A DNA stretch of 64,000 nt from a virus, in IMG/VR virus record IMGVR_UViG_3300032235_001020, positions 1 through 64,000 of that record; one strand, given 5' to 3'. Each line of letters starts with the position of its first letter. Within the stretch, counting starts at the first letter, position 1. The translations under genes were made by a program, and so were the position numbers. A model generated the notes under the pieces. That model had not been told where the DNA came from. It ran no database searches and saw only the letters and a list, made by a program, of their open reading frames with translations. Of this stretch, positions 1-9,667 are shown one piece after another.

Positions 1-231
1 ATAACAACTGGGGGCATTACTGTGCCGGCCGGCGTCTTTAATGTGGGTGACGCAATCAGCATTTACAACAACAGCGCCAATAGTCAGACGATCACACAAG
101 GTGCAAGTACAACCCTGAGATTGGCGGGCTCGGCTGCTTCAGGAAACAGGGCAATTGCCCAGTACGGCCTGGGCACAATCCTATGTGTGGCGAGCAATGT
201 TTTTGCAGTGAGTGGAGCAGGAGTTAGCTAA
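1..231 (+). CDS. C-terminal end of a tail-fibre/adhesin-like protein (partial)
   Basis: The frame is open from base 1, so the gene starts upstream of the window and only its last 76 residues are seen. They read as alternating beta strands and Gly/Ser turns (VGDAISIYNNS, then AIAQYGLGTILCVASN), the pattern of short C-terminal domains of phage fibre proteins. The TAA at 229-231 overlaps the ATG of the next gene by one base, so the two are probably translationally coupled. A GTG at 22 could serve as a start, but coding continues upstream of it. The fibre role is inferred from this pattern and from the neighbouring adhesin genes. Confidence 0.6.
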   Translation: MTTGGITVPAGVFNVGDAISIYNNSANSQTITQGASTTLRLAGSAASGNRAIAQYGLGTILCVASNVFAVSGAGVS

Positions 232-992
232 TGACAATCCAGCAGATGCTGTTAGGTGGTTCAGCATTTTCAGCGACTGGTGGAACAATCACGACCATCA
301 GTTCTGAAAGGATACACACCTTTACTGGAACGGATACCTTTACGGTTAACAACGCCCCTCCGGGGTTTCAGGTGAGATACCTCGTTGTCGCAGCGGGTGG
401 CGGCGGTGGCAATAGCACCGACAACGAAGGCGGCGGCGGCGGCGGGGCAGGGGGCCTGCTGCATGCAACAAACGTACCTGTCGCTAGCGGCTCCTACGTG
501 GTCGCCGTTGGTGGCGGCACGGGTAACAACTCGGAAATCATTGGTATTTCTGCAACAGCGATCGGCGGTGGCAATGGAGCGCAATTCACTGCAGGTGGCT
601 CTGGCGGTTCCGGCGGCGGCGGCGGTGGCTTCAACGCGACAAGGCCTGGCGGTGCCGGCACGCCCGGTCAGGGGAACAATGGCGGCACGGGGCTACAACT
701 TGGCGGCGGCGGCGGCGGCGGCGGGGCAGGGGGAGCTGGCGGCGACGGAATGAACCCCACGGGTGGCGGAGCTGGGGCGGGCTCTCCTTACAACATCACA
801 GGTGCGATTGCTATCTACGCTTGCGGCGGCCCCGGGAATGGTCGATTTTTCTCAAATGGAGGTGCCGCTGCACTTGGTGGTAGCAGCGCCGGGCAGTCAG
901 GCGCCGCCAATACCGGTAACGGCGGAGGCGGTAGTACCGCTGGGACCGCTGGCGGCTCCGGCATTGTTGTCATCCGCTACACCATTCCATAG
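231..992 (+). CDS. Glycine-rich tail-fibre tip protein
   Basis: This 253-residue protein has a short N-terminal beta segment (IHTFTGTDTFTV, then VRYLVVAAGGGGG). After it come about 190 residues dominated by Gly runs, closing with SGIVVIRYTIP. This layout is known from the Gly-rich domain of phage receptor-binding tips, where poly-Gly strands pack as a polyglycine-II type sandwich. The start overlaps the preceding stop (TAATG). It probably sits at a fibre end and contacts the host surface. The GGC-rich codon runs make the region slippage-prone. Confidence 0.7.
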   Translation: MTIQQMLLGGSAFSATGGTITTISSERIHTFTGTDTFTVNNAPPGFQVRYLVVAAGGGGGNSTDNEGGGGGGAGGLLHATNVPVASGSYVVAVGGGTGNNSEIIGISATAIGGGNGAQFTAGGSGGSGGGGGGFNATRPGGAGTPGQGNNGGTGLQLGGGGGGGGAGGAGGDGMNPTGGGAGAGSPYNITGAIAIYACGGPGNGRFFSNGGAAALGGSSAGQSGAANTGNGGGGSTAGTAGGSGIVVIRYTIP

Positions 993-994
993 TC

Positions 995-1321
995 ATGGCA
1001 CATTTTGCTGAACTCGATAGCCAGAACATAGTGACCCGCGTCCTGGTTGTAGAGAACTCCAAGATCACAGACGAGCAAGGTCAAGAGAGGGAGCAGCTCG
1101 GTCAGGATTTCCTGCGGGGACTTTTTGGCCTTGGTACGGTTTGGGTGCAAACCAGCTACAACGGCAACTTCAGGAAGAACTACGCGACTATCGGCTGCAC
1201 CTACGATTCTGTGCGCGATGGCTTTATCCCTCCCATGCCAGACGATGGGCGCGAATGGGTGCTCGACGAACAAACCCTTCAGTGGGTATTGGCAGCGGAT
1301 CAAGAGACGACTCAGGGCTAG
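995..1321 (+). CDS. Cyanophage-type conserved small protein
   Basis: This 108-residue protein begins MAHFAELDSQNIVTRVLVV and contains the block WVQTSYNGNFRKNYATIG, followed by FIPPMPDD and a Trp-rich end. I recognise this pattern as a small protein of unknown function that recurs near tail genes in marine and freshwater cyanophages and related phages. It starts two bases after the Gly-rich gene, so it is co-transcribed with the fibre block. No membrane segment or signal peptide is visible. A structural or fibre-assembly role is only inferred from position. Confidence 0.6.
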   Translation: MAHFAELDSQNIVTRVLVVENSKITDEQGQEREQLGQDFLRGLFGLGTVWVQTSYNGNFRKNYATIGCTYDSVRDGFIPPMPDDGREWVLDEQTLQWVLAADQETTQG

Positions 1322-1422
1322 CGAGCCGTGAGCTGCTCAGATAGCCCTGGCTATCCGCTTCGGTAGTCACATGGACTGGAGCCGACCAGGGGCAAGGGCT
1401 GAGTTTTGAACAGGGGGCCTGC

Positions 1423-1429
1423 TTAGAAT
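1423..1429 (+). promoter_or_regulatory. TTAGAAT box, candidate -10 element
   Basis: TTAGAAT lies 24 nt upstream of the ATG at 1454 in a 132-nt gap. The same box (TTAGACT or TTAGAAT) recurs at similar distance before other plus-strand clusters at 28929, 51034, 57777 and 60389. TAGAAT resembles TATAAT, but no good -35 is visible at 17 bp. Confidence 0.35.
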
Positions 1430-1453
1430 TGTGGAAAGATACAGTTATCCGCG

Positions 1454-1714
1454 ATGCCAACGGTCCGGATCAATGACCGTCCGTACGAGGAAATCGCGGT
1501 CACAACGCGAACCGGTATCCCCCTGCCGGTCACCAGTGGCCTGGAGATTCCTGCGCACGACTATATCGATGTGTCGTATGTCCCTAGCGGCAATGGCGCC
1601 GGGGAGATCTACCAAGTCCTCTACAAAGATGGCGGCTCAGGCGGGCGAACGGTGGCAACGTTGACCCTGTCATACGACGCCAGCAACCGACTTGCGGGCG
1701 TTGCACGGAGCTGA
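1454..1714 (+). CDS. Small phage protein of the fibre block, function unknown
   Basis: This 86-residue protein runs from MPTVRINDRPYEEI to a C-terminal part (VATLTLSYDASNRL) that looks like small beta-rich proteins encoded next to phage tail-fibre genes. It stands alone, with gaps of 132 and 88 nt on either side and a candidate promoter box in each gap. No catalytic motif, signal peptide or membrane helix is seen. Its role is unassigned. Confidence 0.55.
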   Translation: MPTVRINDRPYEEIAVTTRTGIPLPVTSGLEIPAHDYIDVSYVPSGNGAGEIYQVLYKDGGSGGRTVATLTLSYDASNRLAGVARS

Positions 1715-1754
1715 CTTCAGGGAGAGCAAGGCGCCTGCCAGAGATTGCACGGTG

Positions 1755-1761
1755 GCTAAGA
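1755..1761 (+). promoter_or_regulatory. CTAAGAT box, candidate -10 element
   Basis: CTAAGAT lies 41 nt upstream of the big fibre gene at 1803. It is a weaker member of the TTAGAcT/TTAGAaT group seen before plus-strand clusters. No convincing -35 is present. Confidence 0.25.
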
Positions 1762-1802
1762 TGATTGCAGCATCGTGAGCGCTTTCGGTCGGATAGCGAG
1801 GC

Positions 1803-4800
1803 ATGGGGTACAAGTTCAACCCATTTACTGGAACGTTCGACCTTGATCCGTCAAGCGAACTTTCCAAGCGACTGGAGGGGTTCCGTGATTCCCGGCGCCT
1901 CTATGTCTCGCTCGAGGGGAATGACAGCAATAACGGAACGTCACCAGGCGAGCCACTCCTGACGCTTGCCGCAGCAGCTGCAGCAGCCGTACCAGGGGAT
2001 GTCGTTGAAGTAGCGCCCGGCGTCTACGCAGAAAACCTGCCGATTCGCTGGAAGCGCGACGTCAGCGTCATTTCGCGCGGGGTCAGGAACTGCGTCGTTC
2101 GGCCAAAGCCTGGCCAGGAAATGAACGACATCTTCCATGTCGATTCTGGCTTCTGGTGTTGGGGTCTGCAGTTTGCTGGGCACCAGGCCGACGCGGCAAA
2201 CAATCAACAGTCTTGGGCCATTTCATTTGATGCGCTGGCCGACAACACGGCACTTGGCGCACTGGGGCTGGGCGCATATGTCCTGAAGTCGCCCTATATC
2301 CAGAACTGCACGTCAATTACTGCAGAGGACGACAGCGGTACTGCTGGTAGTCAGTCCACCGGCGACACCGGCGGCGGCATCCTGGTTGACGGCTCGCGCT
2401 GTGCCTTGAACAGCCCCATCCGTTCGATGGTGGTTGACTCGTACACGCAGGTCAACCTGGGCGGCCCCGGTTGCCTCGTCATCAACGACGGCTACGCACA
2501 GCTGGTCTCGTTCTTTGGGACGTTCTGCGAATACCACGTCAAGACCACGACCGGCGGACAGGTCAACCTCTCGGGCGGCGGCACGAGCGACTTCGGTACG
2601 TACGGCCTGGTGGCAGACGGGTATTCCCCGACTGCGATCTTTACCGGTAAAGCGAGAACCACCTACTTCGGTGCTCCGAGAATTGAGAAGACCGTCGCCA
2701 TCGACACGACGACGGATGTCTTCACATGCACGGCGCATGGACTCAGCAATGGCGACCAGGTCACGTTCAAGCTCTCTAGCGGCACGCTGCCGACAGGTCT
2801 GAGCACGACAACGACGTATTACGTGCGTGACGTTGCCGCCAATACGTTCAAGGTCTCGGCGACCGCAGGTGGCGCCGCCCTGGACATGAGCGGTGCAGCG
2901 ACGGGGACCTATCAGGTCGTTCGCCAGGGAGTCACGGAAGCCGACCTGATCAGCTTCAGTGCCAACCGTCTGGGCCGTCATATCAAGTACCCCACGGCCG
3001 GGAGCCTGGGCTCGTCGACGAGTCCAGTTCAGATTCAGACGGTCAGCGGCAGCTCGTTCACTGTCACTCTCGGCACGAGCACGATTCTGCACACCTATCG
3101 CGGTGGCGGCACGCTGACTGTAGGTGCGTCGACTTACGCCATCACGAGCGCAACCTATAACAACACGACCGGTGTTGCGACACTGACGGCCAGCGGCTAC
3201 ACGCCAACGGTTGGAGCGACAGTGTCCCTGACTGGGCTTGTCTTCATCTGCAACAGCGTCAGCCGTCCCACTGCGGGGCAGCTGATGTTCCCCCGCCTGG
3301 TGTTCCCGAGGAATTCCACGACGGGCGCGGCGCAGGCGAAGGTCTTCACGTACACGCGGACTGGCACATACACGCTGACCTACCTGGAGGCAGCCTCTCC
3401 GTCCGGTCCTGATCACGAGTACGCCGAGGGCGGCACCGTCAAAGTGAACGGTGTGACGGACCTGGGTGTCGCCAATGCCGTCTACAACAAGACGACGGGC
3501 CTGGTCACGGTCACCACCAAGTCTGCAGTTCCGGCCAGCAGCGGAAGCATCACCGTCGAGGGTCTGGAATTCATCTGCCCAACAAGCGCTTATATCGTCA
3601 CCAGCAGCGTACCGATCAACGCCAGTGGTGTGCCTGTCGCCAATGACGCACCCACCAAGGCTGGCTATAGGGTTCTGTTCTATTCGGGCACGAATGGTGG
3701 TCTGTCCAATAGCTTGGCCGCTGACCAGGTTCTTGATTTCCGCAGCCGTTCGCAGATCAGCGCCCCGAGCCATACCTTTGAGTACGTAGGTTCAGGCACG
3801 AACTACGACGCATTGCCGTTCAATGGAGGCGTCCCCATTCCCGCCAACCGGATTGTTGAGACCAAGAACGGAAAGGTCTACTCATCGAATACCGACGAGC
3901 TAGGCAACTTCGCTGTTGGCTCTCAGTTCACGGTCGATGGCACCACTGGCGCGGTCACGATCAATACCAACCAGTTCAACCTCAGCGGACTGAATGCGGT
4001 TGGACCATTCTCGAGGAATGGAGGGTTTTCGACCGTAGGTGTTCAGCTGCAAGAAGTCAGCAATAATGCCGATCTGATTGCAAGCACCGGGGTCGCAGAT
4101 GGCAATACGGCGCCGACGCAGTTTGCTGTTAAGGAATACGTCGGCTCTCGCTATGTCACCAACGTCACAGGGACCGCCGGCCAGCCACTGACGCTGTCGG
4201 GTGCCGTAGCGACGGATGGCACGGGGAACAAGACCTTCGTACGGAACATTGAGCTGAGCCTGAATACAGCCAATGGCCTGCTGAGGCTTGATGGCAGTGG
4301 CCTGGCTCCGCGCGCGCAGCTGCCGTCGGTGATCACGAGCCAGATCGACAACGATGCGGTCACCTACGCCAAGATCCAGAACGTCACCGCCACCGACAGG
4401 CTGCTGGGCCGCTCCAGTGCTGGTGCCGGCGACGTCGAAGAGATCGCCTGCAGCGCTGCCGGACGCGCCTTGCTGGATGACGCCGATGCGACGGCACAGC
4501 GAACGACCCTGGGTCTGGGGAATGTCGACAACACCAGTGACGCCGCCAAGCCAGTCAGCACGGCGACGCAAACAGCGCTGAATCTCAAGGCTCCCCTGGC
4601 ATCCCCAGCGCTGACTGGAACGCCGAGTGCGCCTACAGCAGGGGCTGGCACGAACACCACTCAGATCGCGACGACGGCGTTTGTGGCGACGGCTGTCGAT
4701 GCAGCCAAGCAAGGCCTCAGCATTAAGCAGTCCTGCCGCACTGCCACGACAGCCAACATCACGCTGTCGGGCTTGCAGACCATCGACGGGGTGACTGTCG

Positions 4801-7343
4801 CTGCGGGCGATCGCGTTCTGGTGAAAGACCAGTCGACTGGTAGCGCGAATGGTATCTACGTCGCAGCCAGCGGGGCATGGAGCCGCGCCAGTGACTTCGA
4901 TGCGGGCGCTGACGTCGTCGAAGGGGCGTTCACCTTTGTCGAAGAAGGCACCGCCAATGGCGACAGCGGTTGGGTGCTGGTCACAGACGGAACCATCACG
5001 ATCGGCACGACGGCGCTGGCGTTCACCCAGTTTTCCGGCGCCGGTCAGATCACGGCTGGAGACGGCCTCACCAAGACAGGTAACACCATCAATGCGGTGG
5101 GCACTGCCGGGCGCATTGTCGTTAATGCCGACAGCATCGACCTGGCCTCGAGCATCGTCACCGCCGGTACGTATCAGGCAGTCACTGTCGATACCTACGG
5201 TCGGGTCACGGGTGGCAGCAACCCGACAACCCTGGCTGGCTACGGGATTACTGATGCCCAGCCCCTCGACGGCGACCTCACGGCCATCGCCGGCCTGGCA
5301 GGCACCACTGGCTTCCTAAAGAAGACAGCAGCCAATACCTGGAGCCTGGATACCAGCACGTATCTGACGGGTAACCAGTCGATCACGGTCTCTGGGGATG
5401 CCAGTGGCAGTGGGGCCACATCGATCTCGTTGACACTTGCCAACACTGCTGTCACGCCCGGGAGCTACACCAACGCTTCTCTGACGGTAGACAGCAAAGG
5501 CCGTATTACCACTGCGAGCAGCGGGACGGCGCCAGTCACCACGGTCTCGGGTACGGCCCCCATTGTTTCGAGCGGTGGCACGACTCCTGCCATCAGCATC
5601 AGCGCGGCTACAACCTCCGCTGCTGGCTCCATGTCAGCGGCCGACAAAACCAAGCTGGACGGAATCGCCGCCGGAGCTCAAGTCAACGTCGCCACCGACC
5701 TCAGCTACACAGCGGCCACGCGCTTACTGGAGAGCAGCACGGGCGCGGATGTCACCCTGCCCCTGTTCAGCAGCACGGCCGCTGGCTTGGTTGGGAGTTC
5801 CGGCGGCGGAACCACCAACTTCCTGCGTGCCGATGGCACATGGTCTGCCGCTCAACCACTCGATGCTGACCTCACAGCTATCGCTGTCCTTGCCGGCACT
5901 AGCGGCTTCCTCAGGAAAACGGCAGCAGATACGTGGACGCTTGATACCAGTACCTACCTGACAGGTAACCAGTCGATCACGGTCTCAGGGGATGCCAGCG
6001 GTACTGGCTCTACCTCGATCGCGCTGACCCTTGCTAACACTGCCGTCACGCCCGGCACCTACAGCAACGCGTCGATCACGGTCGACGCCAAGGGGCGAGT
6101 CACATCCGCGAGCAGCGGGGTAGGTCCTGCGGTCGTCGATGGTGACAAGGGCGACATCACAGTCAGCGGCTCGGGTGCGACCTGGACCATCGACAACGAT
6201 GTTGTTACGTACGCCAAGCTGCAGAACGTCACCTCGGCGCGCCTGATCGGACGCAGTAGTGCAGGCGCTGGTGATGCAGAAGAGATTTCGATCGGCTCTG
6301 GGCTCGCCTTGTCTGGGGGCACGCTCTCTGCCACGGGTAGCGGCACGTCTCTCACGGACGGCGACAAGGGCGACATCACGGTCAGCGCATCTGGTGCGAC
6401 CTGGACCATTGATAACGGCGCTGTTAGCTACGCCAAGATCCAGAACGTCTCGGGCACTGACAAGCTGCTGGGACGCTCGAGTGCCGGCAGTGGCGCTGTA
6501 CAGGAAATCACCTGCACGGCTGCAGGGCGCGCTCTGCTGGACGACGCTGATGCGGCCGCGCAGAGAACAACGCTGGGCCTGGGCAACCTCGCCACTCAGA
6601 GCGGCACGTTCAGCGGTACGTCCAGCGGCACCAATACAGGCGACCAGACGATCACCCTGACCGGTGACGTGACAGGGGGCGGCACTGGCTCCTTCGCTGC
6701 AACGCTTGCCAATACAGCAGTCACTGCTGGCAGCTACACCAACGCCTCGCTGACCGTCGATAGCAAGGGCAGGCTGACTGCCGCCGCGAATGGCACCGCA
6801 CCGGTCACCAGTGTCACGGGTACGGCGCCCATTGTCTCGAGTGGCGGCGTCACACCGGCCATCAGTATCAGCACAGCCACGACGTCCGCTGCTGGCTCGA
6901 TGTCCGCCTCGGACAAGAGCAAGCTCGATGGGATTGCCGCAGGAGCGGATGTTAACGTCCCGACAGACCTGAGCTACACCGCAGGCACCCGCTTGCTGGC
7001 TAGTAGCACCGGCGCCGATGTCACGCTGCCCCTGTTCAATAGCACGGAAGCAGGTCTTGCCCCACTGAGTGGTGGTGGCACTGGCAACTATTTGCGGGCA
7101 GACGGAAGTTGGGCTGCCCCGGTCAGCATCGGGGTAACAGCTGCAGACGTCCTGAGCTACGTCAATGGAGAGGTTGAAGCAGATGATCCGGGTGTTGACC
7201 GACTGCTCTTCTGGGATGACAGCGCCGGGAAACTAACTCATCTAGAACCCGGAGCTGGTCTTACGATTAGTGGAACCAAGATCACCGCATCCGGGAGCGG
7301 TCCATCTGCCGGATCGCTTTACTTGTACGCATTCTGCGTTTGA
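1803..7343 (+). CDS. Large tail-fibre protein with beta-helix and tandem repeats
   Basis: This 1846-residue fibre protein opens with GYKFNPFTGTFD, a virion-attachment-like motif common at fibre N-termini. Residues about 35-290 read as a right-handed beta-helix (pectate-lyase-like; RRLYVSLEGNDSNNGT, then GDVVEVAPGVYAENL). Around 295-370 is an 'HGLSNGDQVTF' beta module. From about residue 840 to 1775 similar modules recur: YAKIQNVT...LLGRSSAGAG near 4366, 6205 and 6427, and SLTVDSKGR- or SITVDAKGR-type units near 5480, 6070 and 6740. The protein ends GLTISGTKITASGSG then AFCV. It presumably forms trimeric fibres that bind the host surface. The beta-helix may have depolymerase activity, but no catalytic residues can be assigned by eye. 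Confidence 0.88.
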   Translation: MGYKFNPFTGTFDLDPSSELSKRLEGFRDSRRLYVSLEGNDSNNGTSPGEPLLTLAAAAAAAVPGDVVEVAPGVYAENLPIRWKRDVSVISRGVRNCVVRPKPGQEMNDIFHVDSGFWCWGLQFAGHQADAANNQQSWAISFDALADNTALGALGLGAYVLKSPYIQNCTSITAEDDSGTAGSQSTGDTGGGILVDGSRCALNSPIRSMVVDSYTQVNLGGPGCLVINDGYAQLVSFFGTFCEYHVKTTTGGQVNLSGGGTSDFGTYGLVADGYSPTAIFTGKARTTYFGAPRIEKTVAIDTTTDVFTCTAHGLSNGDQVTFKLSSGTLPTGLSTTTTYYVRDVAANTFKVSATAGGAALDMSGAATGTYQVVRQGVTEADLISFSANRLGRHIKYPTAGSLGSSTSPVQIQTVSGSSFTVTLGTSTILHTYRGGGTLTVGASTYAITSATYNNTTGVATLTASGYTPTVGATVSLTGLVFICNSVSRPTAGQLMFPRLVFPRNSTTGAAQAKVFTYTRTGTYTLTYLEAASPSGPDHEYAEGGTVKVNGVTDLGVANAVYNKTTGLVTVTTKSAVPASSGSITVEGLEFICPTSAYIVTSSVPINASGVPVANDAPTKAGYRVLFYSGTNGGLSNSLAADQVLDFRSRSQISAPSHTFEYVGSGTNYDALPFNGGVPIPANRIVETKNGKVYSSNTDELGNFAVGSQFTVDGTTGAVTINTNQFNLSGLNAVGPFSRNGGFSTVGVQLQEVSNNADLIASTGVADGNTAPTQFAVKEYVGSRYVTNVTGTAGQPLTLSGAVATDGTGNKTFVRNIELSLNTANGLLRLDGSGLAPRAQLPSVITSQIDNDAVTYAKIQNVTATDRLLGRSSAGAGDVEEIACSAAGRALLDDADATAQRTTLGLGNVDNTSDAAKPVSTATQTALNLKAPLASPALTGTPSAPTAGAGTNTTQIATTAFVATAVDAAKQGLSIKQSCRTATTANITLSGLQTIDGVTVAAGDRVLVKDQSTGSANGIYVAASGAWSRASDFDAGADVVEGAFTFVEEGTANGDSGWVLVTDGTITIGTTALAFTQFSGAGQITAGDGLTKTGNTINAVGTAGRIVVNADSIDLASSIVTAGTYQAVTVDTYGRVTGGSNPTTLAGYGITDAQPLDGDLTAIAGLAGTTGFLKKTAANTWSLDTSTYLTGNQSITVSGDASGSGATSISLTLANTAVTPGSYTNASLTVDSKGRITTASSGTAPVTTVSGTAPIVSSGGTTPAISISAATTSAAGSMSAADKTKLDGIAAGAQVNVATDLSYTAATRLLESSTGADVTLPLFSSTAAGLVGSSGGGTTNFLRADGTWSAAQPLDADLTAIAVLAGTSGFLRKTAADTWTLDTSTYLTGNQSITVSGDASGTGSTSIALTLANTAVTPGTYSNASITVDAKGRVTSASSGVGPAVVDGDKGDITVSGSGATWTIDNDVVTYAKLQNVTSARLIGRSSAGAGDAEEISIGSGLALSGGTLSATGSGTSLTDGDKGDITVSASGATWTIDNGAVSYAKIQNVSGTDKLLGRSSAGSGAVQEITCTAAGRALLDDADAAAQRTTLGLGNLATQSGTFSGTSSGTNTGDQTITLTGDVTGGGTGSFAATLANTAVTAGSYTNASLTVDSKGRLTAAANGTAPVTSVTGTAPIVSSGGVTPAISISTATTSAAGSMSASDKSKLDGIAAGADVNVPTDLSYTAGTRLLASSTGADVTLPLFNSTEAGLAPLSGGGTGNYLRADGSWAAPVSIGVTAADVLSYVNGEVEADDPGVDRLLFWDDSAGKLTHLEPGAGLTISGTKITASGSGPSAGSLYLYAFCV

Positions 7344-7346
7344 TCC

Positions 7347-7739
7347 ATGGCTTCCACACCTGAATTCGTCAAGACCCCTCGTATCGAGGTGGTGAACATT
7401 TCGACGGCCAACACCGCTATTGACGGCACTGGCACGGTGACCGCTCTGATCCAGGGCGCGACTGGCGGCACGCGAGTCCTGGAGATCGTTGCCAAAGGCG
7501 CGGCTACGACGGCAGCGGCCAATGTCAACATCTTCTTGAGCGTCGACAGCGGGACGACCTGGCGGCTGTTCGACACAATCAGCGTCACCCCGGTAACTAG
7601 CGCCAACACGACCGCTACGTTCCGCGCCAGGACGACCTATACCAACCTTTTACTGGCAAGCTCCACTCAGCGCCTTGGCGTCACAACGAGCATCGCGCAA
7701 AGCACAAACGTCATTGCGCTTGGAGGCGACTTGGCATGA
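7347..7739 (+). CDS. Fibre-associated structural protein
   Basis: This 130-residue protein (MASTPEFVKTPRIEVV...) is beta-strand rich with 'VNIFLSVDSGTTWRLFDTI' and Thr/Ala-rich loops. Small proteins of this look commonly sit directly after tail-fibre genes in cyanophage-like genomes, so I infer a baseplate or fibre-joining role. It starts three bases after the large fibre gene and overlaps the next gene by four bases (ATGA), so it is part of the same transcript. No enzymatic motif is seen. Confidence 0.6.
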   Translation: MASTPEFVKTPRIEVVNISTANTAIDGTGTVTALIQGATGGTRVLEIVAKGAATTAAANVNIFLSVDSGTTWRLFDTISVTPVTSANTTATFRARTTYTNLLLASSTQRLGVTTSIAQSTNVIALGGDLA

Positions 7740-8608
7740 CCCAGCGGACATACGGCTGGCCCGGGTCGGGCCCTACCGACTTTCGTGGCGGCGTCAACGT
7801 CGCTGAAGGGGACTTCAGTGTTGAAGACGGTGCAATTAGCGTCAAGAAAGGGGACCTCTCGCTGGACGGCGGAGCTGCGTTCACGACAACGCTGCAATGC
7901 ATCCCGGCCACCGCTAATCGCACTCTGTCACTTCCGGATGCCAACGGGGTACTGACGGTACTGGCCGGCAACCCAGGCCAGGTTATTTACAACAACCTGG
8001 GATCGTACGCTGGCATTGCAAACAGCGTCGTCAATTCATCAGGGTTGATTGACCTGGGCTCCAACAGCGTGGCATCCGCTCCGTTGGCGACGCTGAGCGG
8101 AGTTTGGTTCACCGGTGGTACGGCCACGACAACCAAGCCGCATCTACTGGTTGAGCCGGCCGGCACGACCAGTACGGGCTGGTCCACTACCGGCACAGGC
8201 ATTGGAGTTAACGCGACAGCGGCCTTCACTGGGCGGCTGATTGATCTGCAGCTCAATGGCTCGACCCGCTTCAGCGTATCGTCCGCTGGCTTAGCGACCT
8301 GCCGGGGAGTCGATATTGCCGATGGCTTCAACATCAGTACCGGCACGACTACTGGAACGCGGATCGGAACAGCGACGACGCAAAGGCTTGGGTTCTTCAA
8401 CGCAACGCCAGTCGTCCAGCCAGCAGCCGTGACGGATCTAACGGTGACGGCCACAACGGGGACGCTGCCGACGGCCAACGGTTCAGTGACGGTCGCCAAT
8501 GCTGCGACTCCAACAACAGCCGAACTCCTGGAGTACTGCGTAGAGATTGAGGCTAAATTAGAGGCAGCCCTTGGCAGGCTGCGCAGCTTGGGCCTCATCG
8601 CCACCTAA
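7736..8608 (+). CDS. Tail-fibre protein (second fibre)
   Basis: This 290-residue fibre-like protein has an N-terminal FRGGVNVAEGDFSVEDG repeat-like stretch, then TANRTLSLPDANGVLTV, a motif typical of phage fibres. The body is beta-rich. The C-terminus shifts to a helical coiled coil (AELLEYCVEIEAKLEAALG), probably a trimerisation or capping helix. It overlaps the previous stop by four bases. Assignment rests on these fibre hallmarks and on position in the block. Confidence 0.75.
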   Translation: MTQRTYGWPGSGPTDFRGGVNVAEGDFSVEDGAISVKKGDLSLDGGAAFTTTLQCIPATANRTLSLPDANGVLTVLAGNPGQVIYNNLGSYAGIANSVVNSSGLIDLGSNSVASAPLATLSGVWFTGGTATTTKPHLLVEPAGTTSTGWSTTGTGIGVNATAAFTGRLIDLQLNGSTRFSVSSAGLATCRGVDIADGFNISTGTTTGTRIGTATTQRLGFFNATPVVQPAAVTDLTVTATTGTLPTANGSVTVANAATPTTAELLEYCVEIEAKLEAALGRLRSLGLIAT

Positions 8609-8622
8609 CGCTTCTGGATCCC

Positions 8623-8910
8623 ATGGATTTCGTTATCTCGATCCCTGATGATCTCGTCCCAGGGGTGGTTGCCAGCGCAGCCCTAGAAAACACAACGCCA
8701 GAGCAGGTGGTACAGGGCTCGGCTATTGCCCTGGCCACTAAGACTTGCCAAGACCTGAACGTCGGCCCGTATTACGTTGGTCCGACAAATCCTCTGTTTA
8801 ACGCCGACGGCAGCCCCTTCACCCCTCCCGTAGAACCCGCTCCCGATCAGCCCAGCGCCGATGCTCCTTCCGCCGCAGTGGTGGACATCGACGCTGATCA
8901 GGAGCTGTGA
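8623..8910 (+). CDS. Small acidic protein of the fibre block
   Basis: This 95-residue protein starts with MDFVISIPDDLVPGVV and a helical region (PEQVVQGSAIALATKTCQDL). It then has a Pro/Asp-rich acidic tail ending DIDADQEL. Its stop is immediately followed by the ATG of the first LamG gene (no gap), so the two are translated together. Proteins of this kind occur beside fibre genes in phages, but I cannot assign a function. Confidence 0.55.
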   Translation: MDFVISIPDDLVPGVVASAALENTTPEQVVQGSAIALATKTCQDLNVGPYYVGPTNPLFNADGSPFTPPVEPAPDQPSADAPSAAVVDIDADQEL

Positions 8911-9627
8911 ATGACGTTGCTGCTGCCCTCGGGTTACCTGGCAACTGATCCGCTCTATAGCAGCGTGCCAATTTTGCTGCATGGAGATGGCAGCAATGGC
9001 AGCACGGTCTTCGTGGACTCGAGTCCCTCGGCGCGAACGCCGCTTTACGTCGGCGGGAATACATCCATCAGTACAGCACAAAGTCAGTTTGGGAAGTCTT
9101 CAATTAGGTTTGATGGAAGTGGCGACTACCTGGGATACGCCTCTTCTACGGCCTTCGACTTGCCTGGAGACTTCACTATCGAGTTCTGGCTCCATATGGT
9201 GGCTACGGGCGGCGGCATGCTCGTGCGCCGCAGGCTGGACACCAGTGGCGTGGGCTCATGGGGTTTCGTGCATGAAACAGGCAACATTGTCAGGTTTACT
9301 TCGCTCACGGGTTCAGGAGATGTTGCCGTTAATCTCGGTACTTACCAAGTAAATCGCTGGCACCACTGTGCAGTTACACGCCAGGGAAATAGAATTCGTG
9401 GCTTCATAGACGGAGCACTAGGAGCATCCGCATTCTCCTCCATAGACTTCACGAGTACGTGGGACTTATTCCTGGGCGCCTGGGATAGATCTGGCAGTGG
9501 TTCCGTTCCTACTCAGAACTACATGAACGGGTACATTGAGGACCTGAGGATCACGAAGGGATTCGCAAGATACACGGTCCCATTCTTCCCTCCACTGACA
9601 CGGCTGCCTGACACGGCTAGCCGGTAG
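8911..9627 (+). CDS. LamG/concanavalin A-like adhesin (one domain)
   Basis: This 238-residue protein is essentially one LamG-type fold. It opens with a lead (YSSVPILLHGDGSNG... FVDSS). Core strands follow (ISTAQSQFGKSSIRFDGSGD, DFTIEFWLHM, then NRWHHCAVTR). It closes with the GYIEDLRITKGFARY motif and a Pro-rich tail. LamG proteins bind carbohydrate or protein ligands, and here the likely target is host surface glycans. It is the shortest of three tandem paralogues (8911-13168) that share the lead and closing motifs. Confidence 0.85.
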   Translation: MTLLLPSGYLATDPLYSSVPILLHGDGSNGSTVFVDSSPSARTPLYVGGNTSISTAQSQFGKSSIRFDGSGDYLGYASSTAFDLPGDFTIEFWLHMVATGGGMLVRRRLDTSGVGSWGFVHETGNIVRFTSLTGSGDVAVNLGTYQVNRWHHCAVTRQGNRIRGFIDGALGASAFSSIDFTSTWDLFLGAWDRSGSGSVPTQNYMNGYIEDLRITKGFARYTVPFFPPLTRLPDTASR

Positions 9628-9667
9628 CAGTCAAGTGCCGACCCCAGAACGACATCAGGACTAGGTC

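Noticed and set aside
270-992. Several frames overlapping the Gly-rich gene
   Set aside because: GGC/GCC-rich repeats keep all frames open; Ala- or Arg-rich products show no pattern.
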